In this document: one piece after another, positions 29,017 to 37,365 of the stretch | Layout of the letters: each line of letters opens with the position of its first letter | Numbering within the stretch: position 1 is the first letter of the stretch | Assembly (NCBI RefSeq): GCF_004116955.1 | Contig: NZ_CP026362.1 | Coordinates: 2,327,677 to 2,391,676 of the forward strand | Length of the DNA stretch: 64,000 nucleotides | Source of the DNA: Bacillus vallismortis | GTDB taxonomy: Bacteria; Bacillota; Bacilli; Bacillales; Bacillaceae | Direction: 5' to 3' | The notes under the pieces: model-generated | What the model was told of the DNA's origin: nothing | Databases searched by the model: none | What the model saw: only the letters and a program-made list of their open reading frames with translations | Translations under genes and position numbers: made by a program

Positions 29017-29043
29017 AAAAGCGGTGCAGGGAGCACCGCTTTT
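29015..29043. terminator. Bidirectional terminator between yisN and wprA
   Basis: AAAAGCGGTGC and GCACCGCTTTT form a stem with a 5-base loop; A and T runs flank it. Confidence 0.92.
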
Positions 29044-29046
29044 AGA

Positions 29047-31728
29047 TTACTTTTCAACAACAACTTTTACATCCTTGCTTTCTTTTTTGTCTGGGTCAGC
29101 AGCCGTGACGTACAGCACCGTTCCGGCTTTTTGTTTTTTGATTTTCACCGAAAATGTTCCTTTCGCGTCAGCTGTGGCAGAAGCAATGACTTTCTTTGAT
29201 TTGTTTTTCACTCTGATCATCGCTTTGCTGTTCGCCTTTCCTTTCACAGCCGTATCCTTCGCTTTCATCGCGTTTACTTTCGGTGTGCCGGAAGGTTTCC
29301 CTTTAACAACGACAACTTTATACGAGGTTTTTGCATCGCCTTTTGCCGCTTTCACATACAGCACTTGATCAAGTTTTTGAGTCGGGATATTGACCTTGAA
29401 CGCACCGTCTTTTTCGGCTTTGGCGCTGCCGAGTTTTTTCTTGCCGTTCATGACCTCGATAAGCGTGCCTTCCTTCGCGCTTCCTCTGACAGCTGTTTGT
29501 GTGTTTTCAAGCTTGTTGACCTTGAGCTGTATATCAACCGCGCTGACAGCCTTCATGACATTCAGCCGCCCGTAACCTGAGTGCCAGTCTACTCCAGGCG
29601 TCTTCGGAATGTCAATCGGATCGCCATTATCGTCATACATTTCTTCTTCCTCGCCATCAACGCTTTCAAAGGAAATATCGTCCGCCGTCTTTTTCAAAAT
29701 ATCCTCTGCTTCTGTTCTTTTCAGCTTTGGATTTTGAGCAAACAACAAGCCCGCAGCTGCAGCAGCATATGGCGTCGCCATGGATGTCCCGCTCATGTAC
29801 GTGACATTTCCGTTCGGCACTAAGCTCGGGATATCAGACCCTGGTGCGGAGATATCAAGACCCTTTCCATAGTTAGAAAAATCCGCGGTCATATCCATGC
29901 GGTTCGTCGCCCCGACTGACATCACATATTTAGAAGAAGCGGGATAAGATAAGGAATTGGCTCCGTCATTCCCGCTGGCTGCGGCAATCAAGACATTTTT
30001 GTCAGCTGCGTATTTCAAAGCAAATTCAAGCACGCGGCTATAGCCTCCGCCTAAACTTAAATTAATCACCTTGGCTCCTTTGTCAGCAGCATATTTGATG
30101 CCGAGGGCAATTTGTTCAGTATCTCCGTAACCTGTAGAATCAAGCACTTTTACGGGGATGATTTTCGCTTTGGCGTTCAATCCAGTCATCGAGAAGCCAT
30201 TATCGCTTTGGGCGGCGATAATGCCTGCGACGTGTGTCCCATGCCCTTGATCATCCATTGCGTCGTTATTCCGTCCGACAAAATTGCGTCCAAGATCGGT
30301 TCTTACTTTTCCTTTTAAATCGGCAAGCGAGCTGTCCACACCTGTGTCTACCACCGCAATCAAGGTATCGTTCAGCTTGCGTTTGGACAGCAGGGTGCTG
30401 GCAGGCTCGTATTTCACATCCGCGTTTTTGACACCGCCGTTTTCACCATTGTTTTTGAGCGGCCATTGATAAGGATATTGAATATCATTTGCCAGGCTTT
30501 TGTATTCCTGCACAGGCTCCGCAAACTCTACGTTAGACATTTTGGATAATGTCGCAGCAGCGCTTTTGACCCGTTTTGCGCTTGCCGTATATGTGCCGTT
30601 TCGTTTCTCGTCTTTCGGAAGCTCAAATGAATACAGATTGTCAAACAGTTTCTTCGCCTTTTTCACATTGGAAATGTCTTTTTTCGATTGCGCGCTCGCA
30701 GAAAACCCCTTCATTTCATTATGTACGGATGAGAGGCTTTTATTGTTCTTCACCTTGAAAATGACCTTTGTTGTTTCAACTTCACTTTTTGCCGCCATTT
30801 TGTTTTCTGTTAGAATGTTTCCAGCTGTTTTGCCTTGCAGCTGCTTCATATTGAATCGTTCCGCCTGCTTCTTCATCTTTTCTTTAAGAAAAGACGGGAC
30901 TGATTGTAAAGCTTTCTCGTATAGCCGATTGATCGCTTTTTGATCCTTTTCAGTTATCTGATATGAAGAAGACGCTCCGTTTTCAGACACATCATCAAAC
31001 AATGGCTTTAATGTCATAAGATCCTGATAGATTTCATTTCTCGCTGTTTTATTGAGTGCGAGCTTCGCCACGATAAACGGCGCCGCTTTGTAGTAAAGGC
31101 TAGTCAGCTCTTTGCCTTCTGCTGTTTGGCTCAGCTGCTCATCACGAATCGCTCTCAGCTTGTCCAAGATGCTTTTGCCCGATTTTTTCTGATCGACACT
31201 CATTTCCACCGGACATGCTTCTTCCTGTTCTACATCTGACGGCTGCTTATTGGTGCCTTTATACCCAATCGTATACTTGGCTTCCGCAGGGGCTTCTACC
31301 GTCCCGCCGTCCTCTGGCTCTTCTTCTCCAAGGTATTCAACTTTTACATAGTAAGGGCCGTTCCACGCGTATGGAAAAACAATGTCGTTTTTTCCATCAT
31401 CTTCCGAGTAAGAACGGTACATCTCAAACGTTTCATCTTTAAGCGCTTTCTCCTTGCTAGGATATACAGATACATTCAATACTGAATCACTCTTTACGGA
31501 CAGTGCCATATGTGAGTTTTTCTGAATATCCGCTTTTCCCGGGGTCACTTTGTACCATTTCACCTGTTCCGGTTCCTTCATAGTGCCTGTTTGTTCTTTG
31601 CCGTTTTCCAGAGCAGCCGCCTGATCGATCGCACCGGCTGCCGCTTTGGTTCCCGGAGAAAAAAGACTGAAGATCAGTGCAAAAATGAGCACTGCGGCTA
31701 CAAACGAGCTCCATTTTCTGCGTTTCAT
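29047..31728 (-). CDS. wprA: Cell-wall-associated serine protease WprA
   Basis: An 893-residue secreted subtilase precursor. A signal peptide covers about residues 1-31 (hydrophobic FVAAVLIFALIFSLFSPG, then TKAAAG). A long pro and wall-binding region (the CWBP23 part) follows. The catalytic domain has Asp in AVVDTGVD at about 461, His in GHGTHVAGI at about 497 and Ser in SGTSMATPYAAA at about 647. Two repeated bacterial Ig-like domains close the protein (KANSKAMIRVKNKSKKVIAS). It matures into cell-wall proteins CWBP52 and CWBP23. AGGAGGGATATC precedes the ATG. Confidence 0.95.
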   Translation of the reverse strand: MKRRKWSSFVAAVLIFALIFSLFSPGTKAAAGAIDQAAALENGKEQTGTMKEPEQVKWYKVTPGKADIQKNSHMALSVKSDSVLNVSVYPSKEKALKDETFEMYRSYSEDDGKNDIVFPYAWNGPYYVKVEYLGEEEPEDGGTVEAPAEAKYTIGYKGTNKQPSDVEQEEACPVEMSVDQKKSGKSILDKLRAIRDEQLSQTAEGKELTSLYYKAAPFIVAKLALNKTARNEIYQDLMTLKPLFDDVSENGASSSYQITEKDQKAINRLYEKALQSVPSFLKEKMKKQAERFNMKQLQGKTAGNILTENKMAAKSEVETTKVIFKVKNNKSLSSVHNEMKGFSASAQSKKDISNVKKAKKLFDNLYSFELPKDEKRNGTYTASAKRVKSAAATLSKMSNVEFAEPVQEYKSLANDIQYPYQWPLKNNGENGGVKNADVKYEPASTLLSKRKLNDTLIAVVDTGVDSSLADLKGKVRTDLGRNFVGRNNDAMDDQGHGTHVAGIIAAQSDNGFSMTGLNAKAKIIPVKVLDSTGYGDTEQIALGIKYAADKGAKVINLSLGGGYSRVLEFALKYAADKNVLIAAASGNDGANSLSYPASSKYVMSVGATNRMDMTADFSNYGKGLDISAPGSDIPSLVPNGNVTYMSGTSMATPYAAAAAGLLFAQNPKLKRTEAEDILKKTADDISFESVDGEEEEMYDDNGDPIDIPKTPGVDWHSGYGRLNVMKAVSAVDIQLKVNKLENTQTAVRGSAKEGTLIEVMNGKKKLGSAKAEKDGAFKVNIPTQKLDQVLYVKAAKGDAKTSYKVVVVKGKPSGTPKVNAMKAKDTAVKGKANSKAMIRVKNKSKKVIASATADAKGTFSVKIKKQKAGTVLYVTAADPDKKESKDVKVVVEK

Positions 31729-31852
31729 GATATCCCTCCTGTAAAATGATGAATCTTCTTGAAGGTATCACAATTTCATAGAACGAGATACCGTTCACAG
31801 GTAATTTTAAGGTTATTTTAAATGTTTTTGGGATATTAGGAAAATAGTAACA

Positions 31853-31882
31853 AAAACCCAGCTCCATTCATAGAGCCGGGTT
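31853..31882 (-). terminator. Terminator of yisL
   Basis: On the minus strand AACCCGGCTC pairs with GAGCTGGGTT (one mismatch) around a loop, followed by TTTGTT. Confidence 0.75.
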
Positions 31883-31901
31883 CACGTTCGCACTGTTTCT
31901 A

Positions 31902-32258
31902 TTAAAATAAGTGAAAGCCGATTGGCAAATGCAGGCCGAGCAGCACTGTCAGCACAAGGACAATGACGAAACCGATCCAGAGGCCTCCGGTTGATTTGCC
32001 TTTTTTCTTGCGGATGAGGAGCATTTCCATCAGGCCGATGGTAATAATGCCAAGAATCATTTTCCCAGCGTATTCTCCGTTCCAGTTGGCGAATTGTATA
32101 AACAGCCAAGCTCCTGTCCAAATAATTAGGATATAGAATAGCCGCAGAATCATATGGGTGATTTTGGCGCCCTTCGCACTTCTTGACGAATACAGTGAGT
32201 AGCTGACGAAAAGCAGAATCAGCGCTACCACCCATGTTGTAATATGTAAGTGTGTCAT
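31902..32258 (-). CDS. yisL: DUF1516/UPF0344 membrane protein (YisL)
   Basis: A 118-residue protein starting MTHLHITTWVVALILLFVSYSLYSS with four hydrophobic helices and short loops, matching the UPF0344 family of Bacillales. Function unknown. A GGGGGAACC site precedes the ATG. It is flanked by terminators, so it is its own unit. Confidence 0.85.
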   Translation of the reverse strand: MTHLHITTWVVALILLFVSYSLYSSRSAKGAKITHMILRLFYILIIWTGAWLFIQFANWNGEYAGKMILGIITIGLMEMLLIRKKKGKSTGGLWIGFVIVLVLTVLLGLHLPIGFHLF

Positions 32259-32335
32259 ACAGGTTCCCCCTATCAGATAATTTACCCCACCTATCGTACC
32301 ATGAACTTATCCTCTGCCACAAAGATGAATCACAG

Positions 32336-32362
32336 AAAAAACGGGCGGGTCCGCGTCCGCCC
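32336..32362 (-). terminator. Terminator of yisK
   Basis: On the minus strand GGGCGG and CCGCCC pair around an 8-base loop, followed by G and a run of six T. Confidence 0.88.
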
Positions 32363-32372
32363 TTCTGTTGAT

Positions 32373-33278
32373 TCAGCCGATATGATTTGACAGCGTTCCG
32401 ATCGGATCAATCGTAATGTCGATTTTGTCACCTGGCCGCAAGAATTTTGGCGGCGTAAATCCCTTTCCGACGCCAGACGGCGTACCAGTGGCAATGATAT
32501 CTCCCGCTTCAAGCGTCATCCCCTTGGAGAGGGTTTCAATTAATTCCGGAATGGAAAAGATCATATCGCTCGTAGAACCGGATTGGCGCAGCTCGCCGTT
32601 GACTCTTGTTTCAACCTTGAGACGCTCAGGCTCCTGAATCGATGATTGATGGACAAGGACAGGTCCCATCGGACATGTGGTATCCAGGCTTTTGCCGATA
32701 AAAAACTGCTTATGCCTTTTTTGCAGATCACGCGCCGTGATATCATTCACAATCGTATATCCGAAAATATGGTCATTGGCATTTTCTTTTGAAATGCGGG
32801 TGCCGCTTTTTCCGATGACAACAGCAAGTTCTCCTTCATAATCGAGCTGAGAAGTGACCTCTTCATGGCTGTTTACGGTATCACCATGCCCTGTAACCGT
32901 TACCGGCGATTTTGTAAACACCATCGGATGTTCCGGAATGTCAGCCTCGCTTCCCATTTCAATCGCGTGATCCCTGTAGTTTTTGCCGATGCAGATGATA
33001 TTTTTTGATGGCTTAGGAATTGGTGCATGGAGCTTCACCTCAGATAAAGAATAGATAAATGATCCCAGCTCATCATTCGGTTTTTTTGCCCACTCGGCCA
33101 GCTGCCTTGCATGTGAAACGAATTTATCCCCTTCTGCGATACATTCAATCAGCGAGCCCGGAATCGTCTCTAATTCAAACAGTTTTTTTTCAGCCTTTTG
33201 CAAATCCATGATTTTCTCATCATCAATGATCAGGCCGACAAACATTCGGTTGTAAAGTTCCCCTGTCGCAAATTTCAT
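32373..33278 (-). CDS. yisK: Fumarylacetoacetate-hydrolase-fold oxaloacetate decarboxylase (YisK)
   Basis: A 301-residue FAH-superfamily enzyme. The metal-binding motif LDYEGELAVVIGK places acids at Glu148 and Glu150, with IVNDITARDLQ supplying the aspartate and IATGTPSGVG the C-terminal loop. B. subtilis YisK has been described as an oxaloacetate decarboxylase that localises with the cytoskeletal protein Mbl and changes cell width when overproduced. Monocistronic, divergent from yisJ. Confidence 0.9.
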   Translation of the reverse strand: MKFATGELYNRMFVGLIIDDEKIMDLQKAEKKLFELETIPGSLIECIAEGDKFVSHARQLAEWAKKPNDELGSFIYSLSEVKLHAPIPKPSKNIICIGKNYRDHAIEMGSEADIPEHPMVFTKSPVTVTGHGDTVNSHEEVTSQLDYEGELAVVIGKSGTRISKENANDHIFGYTIVNDITARDLQKRHKQFFIGKSLDTTCPMGPVLVHQSSIQEPERLKVETRVNGELRQSGSTSDMIFSIPELIETLSKGMTLEAGDIIATGTPSGVGKGFTPPKFLRPGDKIDITIDPIGTLSNHIG

Positions 33279-33432
33279 GTTATTCCTCCATCGTCTTTTA
33301 AATCAGAATGCTCCTTCATGTATTCTCTGTCGAATGCTGAAATCCCTTTTTCTCACGACCGTTTCATTTCGTTTCAGGACGGGCTTTCAGTACATATCAT
33401 GGGAATGTCGTTTTGAGGAGGAGGAAAAAGGT

Positions 33433-34355
33433 ATGGAGAGCGTCCATTTATTTTTTCATCGGCAACAGCTTAAGGGTAAAGGTACTGCCAAGGGGCTTCT
33501 GGTGACAGACCGATCAGTTTCTCCCATTCTTCTCACACAGCGTGACAAAGCGGAAAAGACATCCTATGAAATCAGCTGGGAAAAGGCTCTGCTAGGTGAA
33601 AGCACACTTTTTTTGAATGCGGAACCAGATGATCCGTCCCTGATGCGGCGCAGGCTCGCTTATTGTTTTTTTGACGAGATCGGCATTCCCGCTCCCGCCG
33701 TCTCGTACATCTTCCTGACCATCAATGGCGAGCCAGAAGGCATTTATTTGAACATCAAGAACCGTCAGCTAGCCGGCAAGACAGGTTACCGAGTAAAGGC
33801 AGCCGATCCAAGGGTTCCGCTGTCCGTTTTTAAACATGAATCTTCCCCCTTTTTACATGATTTTTTTACGCTGATTCACACAGCTGAAGATGCCGAAATA
33901 GCTGAACACATTAAAATGTATCTCGATGTCAAATCGTTTTTTTTGTGGCTGATCGGCAACGCTTGCACCAATCAAGGCTTTTATTACACATTTTGTGTAA
34001 ACGACTCCGGCCGGCTCTATGTTACCCCGCTGGAGACAAGAGCACTGGCGATACCCGTCACATTTGACGAAGATCCTCTGCTGACGAAAGGACGGTCGCT
34101 TGCGTCAAAGCTGCTTTCCATCCCCGCCTTCCGGTCGCAATATCACACATTAATGAAAAATGTGCTGAACCGGTCGTTTACCATTGAACGGCTGTCTCCT
34201 ATCATCAGCAAATGGCACCTTGACATTTGTCAAAGGTCTGTTGAGGATCCTTTTATAAAAAAAGCCCCTTTCACTTCGAAAAGGAGCAGGCAAATATCCT
34301 TAGAGAAATTGAGGAGCGGCAGGACTTTTTGCAAGCACACTTAGCCAGACTATAG
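33433..34355 (+). pseudogene. yisJ: CotH-like spore protein YisJ with a 3' frameshift
   Basis: ATG 33433, behind GGAGGAGGAAAAAGG, opens a protein resembling CotH-type kinases of spore coats (RRRLAYCFFDEIGIPAPAVSYIFLTINGEPEGIYLNI; SFFLWLIGNACTNQGFYYTF). In the annotated frame it ends as an unlikely basic tail at 34344. One base off, from 34272, the sequence reads HFEKEQANILREIEERQDFL and ends AHLARL at 34355, which matches the usual CotH C-terminus. Adding one T to the TTT at 34269-34271 joins them into 307 residues. Only the last ~30 residues are affected, so partial function is possible. Confidence 0.78.
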
Positions 34356-34409
34356 TCCTTCCTTATATGAAAAAAGGCCGCAGCAAAAATTGTCGCTTTT
34401 TTAGTCAAA

Positions 34410-34417
34410 TTGACGAA
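34410..34417 (+). promoter_or_regulatory. Possible Spo0A (0A) box before yisI
   Basis: TTGACGAA matches the TTGNCGAA form of the 0A box, about 80 bases before yisI, which encodes a phosphatase acting on Spo0A~P. A short motif that occurs by chance. Confidence 0.3.
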
Positions 34418-34499
34418 AGGCAACCTTTTCAGCAAAAATAGGTTATACTAACGATATCCTCTGTTTATGAAAATAAATTCTAGAATTGGAGATAGGGCA

Positions 34500-34670
34500 A
34501 TGAATAGTAAAATTGAAGAAATGAGAATCACACTAATTGAAACAGCACAAAAATACGGCATGAATTCAAAGGAAACGATTCAATGCAGCCAAGAGCTGGA
34601 CAGTCTTCTGAATACCCGAATTAAAGAAGAAATGATTTTTGGGGGATATCCTGACAATCCCCGTATGTGA
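34500..34670 (+). CDS. yisI: Spo0E-like aspartyl phosphatase (YisI)
   Basis: A 56-residue member of the Spo0E family with the signature SQELDSLLN at residues 27-35 between two helices. Spo0E, YisI and YnzD dephosphorylate Spo0A~P and so delay sporulation. ATG 34500 follows GGAGATAGGG; the upstream codon 34467 lacks a ribosome site. Upstream are an 0A-box-like motif and the frameshifted yisJ. Confidence 0.92.
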   Translation: MNSKIEEMRITLIETAQKYGMNSKETIQCSQELDSLLNTRIKEEMIFGGYPDNPRM

Positions 34671-35079
34671 ATCATTTTCTATAACGCTTGAATTCGCCGC
34701 ATGCCATTCCGCTTTTTGCTCAGCACTTCTGGGATCATACCTCAGGGCGAGAATAGTCCGCCCAAAAATGAATTACCGCAGCACGACATACTCCAAAAAA
34801 AGCTTTTCTACAAGCAAAACACCAAAGAAACTAAAACAAATACACGCAGGCGGATCGCGGCACCCATCGCCGCATTTCCGCTCAGTTTGTCCATTACCCG
34901 CTTTTTTTAAAAATGAAACATAACGGCTGAAAAAATGTAAAAAGCTGATATGTCCCCTTTACATTTTCCTCACACAAATATGTGTCTGTCATAAACTATC
35001 GTGAATCGCCCAATGAAAATCAATTTCTATTTTAACTCTACCTTCATTTTTTCAATTTTACAACAAAGGATGTGCTCGT
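34671..35079. other. 409-base non-coding gap before gerPA
   Basis: I find no convincing gene here; the open frames are shadows without ribosome sites. It contains a GGGCG/CGCCC mini-hairpin near 34745-34763 and an AAAATGTAAA / TTTACATTTT inverted repeat (34932-34941 and 34958-34967) 23 bases before the SigK-like promoter of gerP. Confidence 0.5.
34972..34998 (+). promoter_or_regulatory. SigK promoter of the gerP operon
   Basis: CATAAACTA at 34990-34998 is a full match to the SigK -10 (CATANNNTA), and an AC at 34972-34973 lies 16 bases before it, as the SigK -35 requires. The gerP operon is known to be SigK-dependent, in the mother cell. The start codon of gerPA is about 80 bases downstream. 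Confidence 0.8.
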
Positions 35080-35301
35080 ATGCCGGCCATTGTCGGAGCG
35101 TTTAAAATTAATGCGATTGGTACGAGCGGAGTCGTTCACATCGGGGACTGCATTACAATTTCTCCGCAGGCACAGGTCAGAACGTTTGCCGGTGCGGGCA
35201 GTTTTAATACCGGTGACAGCCTCAAGGTGACAAATTATAAAAACGCGACGAACGTGTATGACAGCGATGCAGTTGATCAGCCGATCGCAGGGAATGCATA
35301 A
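35080..35301 (+). CDS. gerPA: Spore germination protein GerPA
   Basis: A 73-residue protein, first gene of gerPA-F. It reads [29 protein letters not shown] and belongs to the same family as GerPF. The GerP proteins are coat-associated and needed for germinants to pass the coat layers and reach inner-membrane receptors. AAAGGATGTGCTCGT precedes the ATG. Located 13 bases before gerPB. Confidence 0.94.
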   Translation: MPAIVGAFKINAIGTSGVVHIGDCITISPQAQVRTFAGAGSFNTGDSLKVTNYKNATNVYDSDAVDQPIAGNA

Positions 35302-35314
35302 AGGAGTGTGGCCC

Positions 35315-35548
35315 ATGAATTTCTATGTGAATCAAACGATTCAAATTAACTATCTTCGGCTCGAATCAATCAGCAACTCCTCTATTCTGCAAATCGGAAG
35401 CGCCGGATCAATCAAATCTTTGTCAAACTTGTATAATACGGGCAGTTATGTAGAACCTGCACCAGAGGTAACCGCCTTGGGGCAGCCAGTCGAATTGCAG
35501 GAGCCTGATACAGGTGCCTTGGTTCCGCTCCAGCCTCCTGGCCGTTAA
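35315..35548 (+). CDS. gerPB: Spore germination protein GerPB
   Basis: A 77-residue protein: MNFYVNQTIQINYLRLESISNSSILQIGSAG, then a proline-rich tail ending LQPPGR. Its ISNSSILQIG segment echoes the [13 protein letters not shown] stretch of GerPD. ATG 35315 follows AAGGAG; the longer frame back to 35258 overlaps gerPA and is rejected. Coat permeability factor. Confidence 0.93.
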   Translation: MNFYVNQTIQINYLRLESISNSSILQIGSAGSIKSLSNLYNTGSYVEPAPEVTALGQPVELQEPDTGALVPLQPPGR

Positions 35549-35571
35549 TCATATGAAAGAGGTGAAAGACC

Positions 35572-36189
35572 ATGTATGATCAATCTGTTTCCTCTTACTT
35601 GCAAAACTTGAACTCCTTCGTTCAGCAGCAGGCGCTTCATATTCAGCAGCTCGAACGCCAGCTGAAAGAGTTTCAAACTGAAATGGATACAATGAAACAA
35701 CGGCCGGCTACAACCATTGAGCGTGTGGAGTATAAATTTGATCAGCTGAAAATTGAGCGCCTCGACGGCACCCTAAATATCGGCTTAAATCCGGCCGACC
35801 CGAACAGCGTCCAAAATTTTGAAGTCAGCCAAACCACACCTGAAATCGGGATGATGCAGCAGGAAGAGAGCGCCCAGCTCATGCAGCAGATCCGACAAAA
35901 TGTCGATATGTTTTTAACTGAAGAAATCCCAGATGTTCTGGAACAGCTTGAAAACCAATATGACAGCAGGCTTGACGATACCAACAGGCATCATGTCATT
36001 GAAGACATCAGAAAACAAATGGACAGCCGAATTCAGTATTATATGTCCCATATCAAAAAAGAAGAACACACGCCGCCTAAACAATATGCGGAACATATCG
36101 CTGAACATGTGAAGCGGGATGTCATCCGTGCTGTAGAACATTTTCTGGAGCATATCCCATCCGAAATAAAAGGAGATGAGCAAGCATGA
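35572..36189 (+). CDS. gerPC: Spore germination protein GerPC
   Basis: A 205-residue soluble protein with an N-terminal coiled coil (QQQALHIQQLERQLKEFQTEMDTMKQ) and a helical C-terminal half (DVLEQLENQYDSRLDDTNRHHVIEDIRKQ). It has no known enzymatic motif and acts with the other GerP proteins in the spore coat. A GAAAGAGGTG site precedes the ATG. Its stop overlaps the gerPD start as ATGA. Confidence 0.93.
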   Translation: MYDQSVSSYLQNLNSFVQQQALHIQQLERQLKEFQTEMDTMKQRPATTIERVEYKFDQLKIERLDGTLNIGLNPADPNSVQNFEVSQTTPEIGMMQQEESAQLMQQIRQNVDMFLTEEIPDVLEQLENQYDSRLDDTNRHHVIEDIRKQMDSRIQYYMSHIKKEEHTPPKQYAEHIAEHVKRDVIRAVEHFLEHIPSEIKGDEQA

Positions 36190-36362
36190 TTTTCACAGTC
36201 GTCAACCGTAATCTGGAGGTCGGGGATATCCGAATGAACGGTGTGTCCAGCTCCTCTATATTTCACATCGGAGACACTGAAGCGATCTATCTTTCTTCTA
36301 TTTTCGACACTCCGCCTGAATCTCTTATTATCGGGCCGCTTGCCCCGCTGTCGCCGGCATAA
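36186..36362 (+). CDS. gerPD: Spore germination protein GerPD
   Basis: A 58-residue protein: [38 protein letters not shown], ending PLAPLSPA. It overlaps gerPC by 4 bases and its TAA overlaps the gerPE ATG (TAATG), so translation of the three is coupled. The [12 protein letters not shown] core recurs in GerPE and GerPB. Confidence 0.93.
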   Translation: MIFTVVNRNLEVGDIRMNGVSSSSIFHIGDTEAIYLSSIFDTPPESLIIGPLAPLSPA

Positions 36363-36763
36363 TGCTTAAGCGCATATCCCGCATCAGAACGATTAAATTT
36401 AACTCTCTTGGGATCGCAAGTGTGTTTCAAGTTGGCGACACAAACGAAATCGATATGAGTATAAAAGTATTCGCTGTACAACGCTCACTGCCTACGTTTT
36501 ACAATAATGAAGGCTCATTCAGCAGAAAGGATTATCCGATCTTTCAGCAGCAGGCCGTGTTGCCGACTCCGGAAACAAGGGTGCAAAGCGCATTTTGCCA
36601 CGAGGTGCCGATCATTCAGGTCCGCAACATCAAAATTCAAGGGGTCTCATCTTCCTCAGTCTTTCATGCGGGGGCCGTTTCCCTTGTCCGCGGCGATGCG
36701 AGAATCAAACATATCAGGCAGATTCAGTCACCTCGCTCACAATCGCCAGACAAGAGCATATAA
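36362..36763 (+). CDS. gerPE: Spore germination protein GerPE
   Basis: A 133-residue protein with two copies of the GerP core: [20 protein letters not shown] near residue 12 and [17 protein letters not shown] near 88. Coat-associated germination permeability factor. Its ATG overlaps the gerPD stop. Confidence 0.93.
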   Translation: MLKRISRIRTIKFNSLGIASVFQVGDTNEIDMSIKVFAVQRSLPTFYNNEGSFSRKDYPIFQQQAVLPTPETRVQSAFCHEVPIIQVRNIKIQGVSSSSVFHAGAVSLVRGDARIKHIRQIQSPRSQSPDKSI

Positions 36764-36794
36764 TAAACAGAGACTTCGATAAAGGGTGTCGTTT

Positions 36795-37013
36795 ATGCCA
36801 GCAATTGTCGGGCCTATAGCTATCAATTCCATATCGGGCGGAGTCGTTAACTTTGGTGATTCCTTTTACCTTTCTCCGAAAAGCTCTTCAAAATCTGCGC
36901 TCGGTTCAGGAGCAGGGAACACGGGAGACTTCCTTCTATTAAATAATGCCGTCAATGCGACAAATTATATAGACCCCGATGTCAGCGATCAAGATATGGT
37001 TGGAAATGGATAA
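36795..37013 (+). CDS. gerPF: Spore germination protein GerPF
   Basis: A 72-residue paralog of GerPA: MPAIVGPIAINSISGGVVNFGDSF, then GAGNTGDFLLLNNAVNATNYIDPDVSDQDMVGNG. ATG 36795 follows AAAGGGTG; the in-frame GTG 36786 overlaps that site. Last gene of the operon, with a strong terminator right after it. Confidence 0.93.
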   Translation: MPAIVGPIAINSISGGVVNFGDSFYLSPKSSSKSALGSGAGNTGDFLLLNNAVNATNYIDPDVSDQDMVGNG

Positions 37014-37048
37014 AAGCAGCCGCTCTGCAAACAGAGGGCTGCTTTTTC
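37012..37048 (+). terminator. Terminator of the gerP operon
   Basis: AAAAGCAGCC-G-CTCTG and CAGAG-GGCTGC form a long stem with a CAAA loop, followed by TTTTT. Confidence 0.93.
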
Positions 37049-37049
37049 G

Positions 37050-37352
37050 TCATTTTTTCTTTTTTCGTTCATTCGATTTCTTTGTTTTGATCAGCTTCTC
37101 AGGCGGCTGTTTTCTGATCCATTTGACAAATCGGGCAAGCTGCGTATCGTTTCTCAGTTCATCTATTCCGTTTAAGCGAACGGCAAGCTCTTGATTGCTA
37201 TATAAAGCATGAATTTGCTTATGGCAAGGAATACAGAGCATCGCTGTCGGCAGGAACGTTCCACCTTCCTCTTTCGGTGTGAGGTGGTGCTCTGTCAGCT
37301 GGACATCACTCCGGCCGCACAGCTCACATATCCCGACAGTCTGCTTTGCCAT
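37050..37352 (-). CDS. yisB: HNH endonuclease-like protein (YisB)
   Basis: A 100-residue protein with a full HNH zinc motif: CELCGRSDVQLTEHHLTPKE, then MLCIPCHKQIHALYS. Two CxxC pairs bind zinc and the histidines are catalytic in the family. No target is known. It follows sbcC by 13 bases on the same strand, so it is cotranscribed with the recombination genes. The tail is lysine-rich (KTKKSNERKKKK). Confidence 0.88.
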   Translation of the reverse strand: MAKQTVGICELCGRSDVQLTEHHLTPKEEGGTFLPTAMLCIPCHKQIHALYSNQELAVRLNGIDELRNDTQLARFVKWIRKQPPEKLIKTKKSNERKKKK

Positions 37353-37365
37353 ATCCGCTTCCCCC

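Noticed and set aside
28661-29368. Plus-strand ORF of 235 codons
   Set aside because: It spans the yisN 3' end, the terminator and the antisense of wprA, without its own ribosome site.
33379-33401. SigK-like CATATCATG upstream of yisJ
   Set aside because: The -10 match is incomplete and the AC is only 12 bases away, not 15-17.
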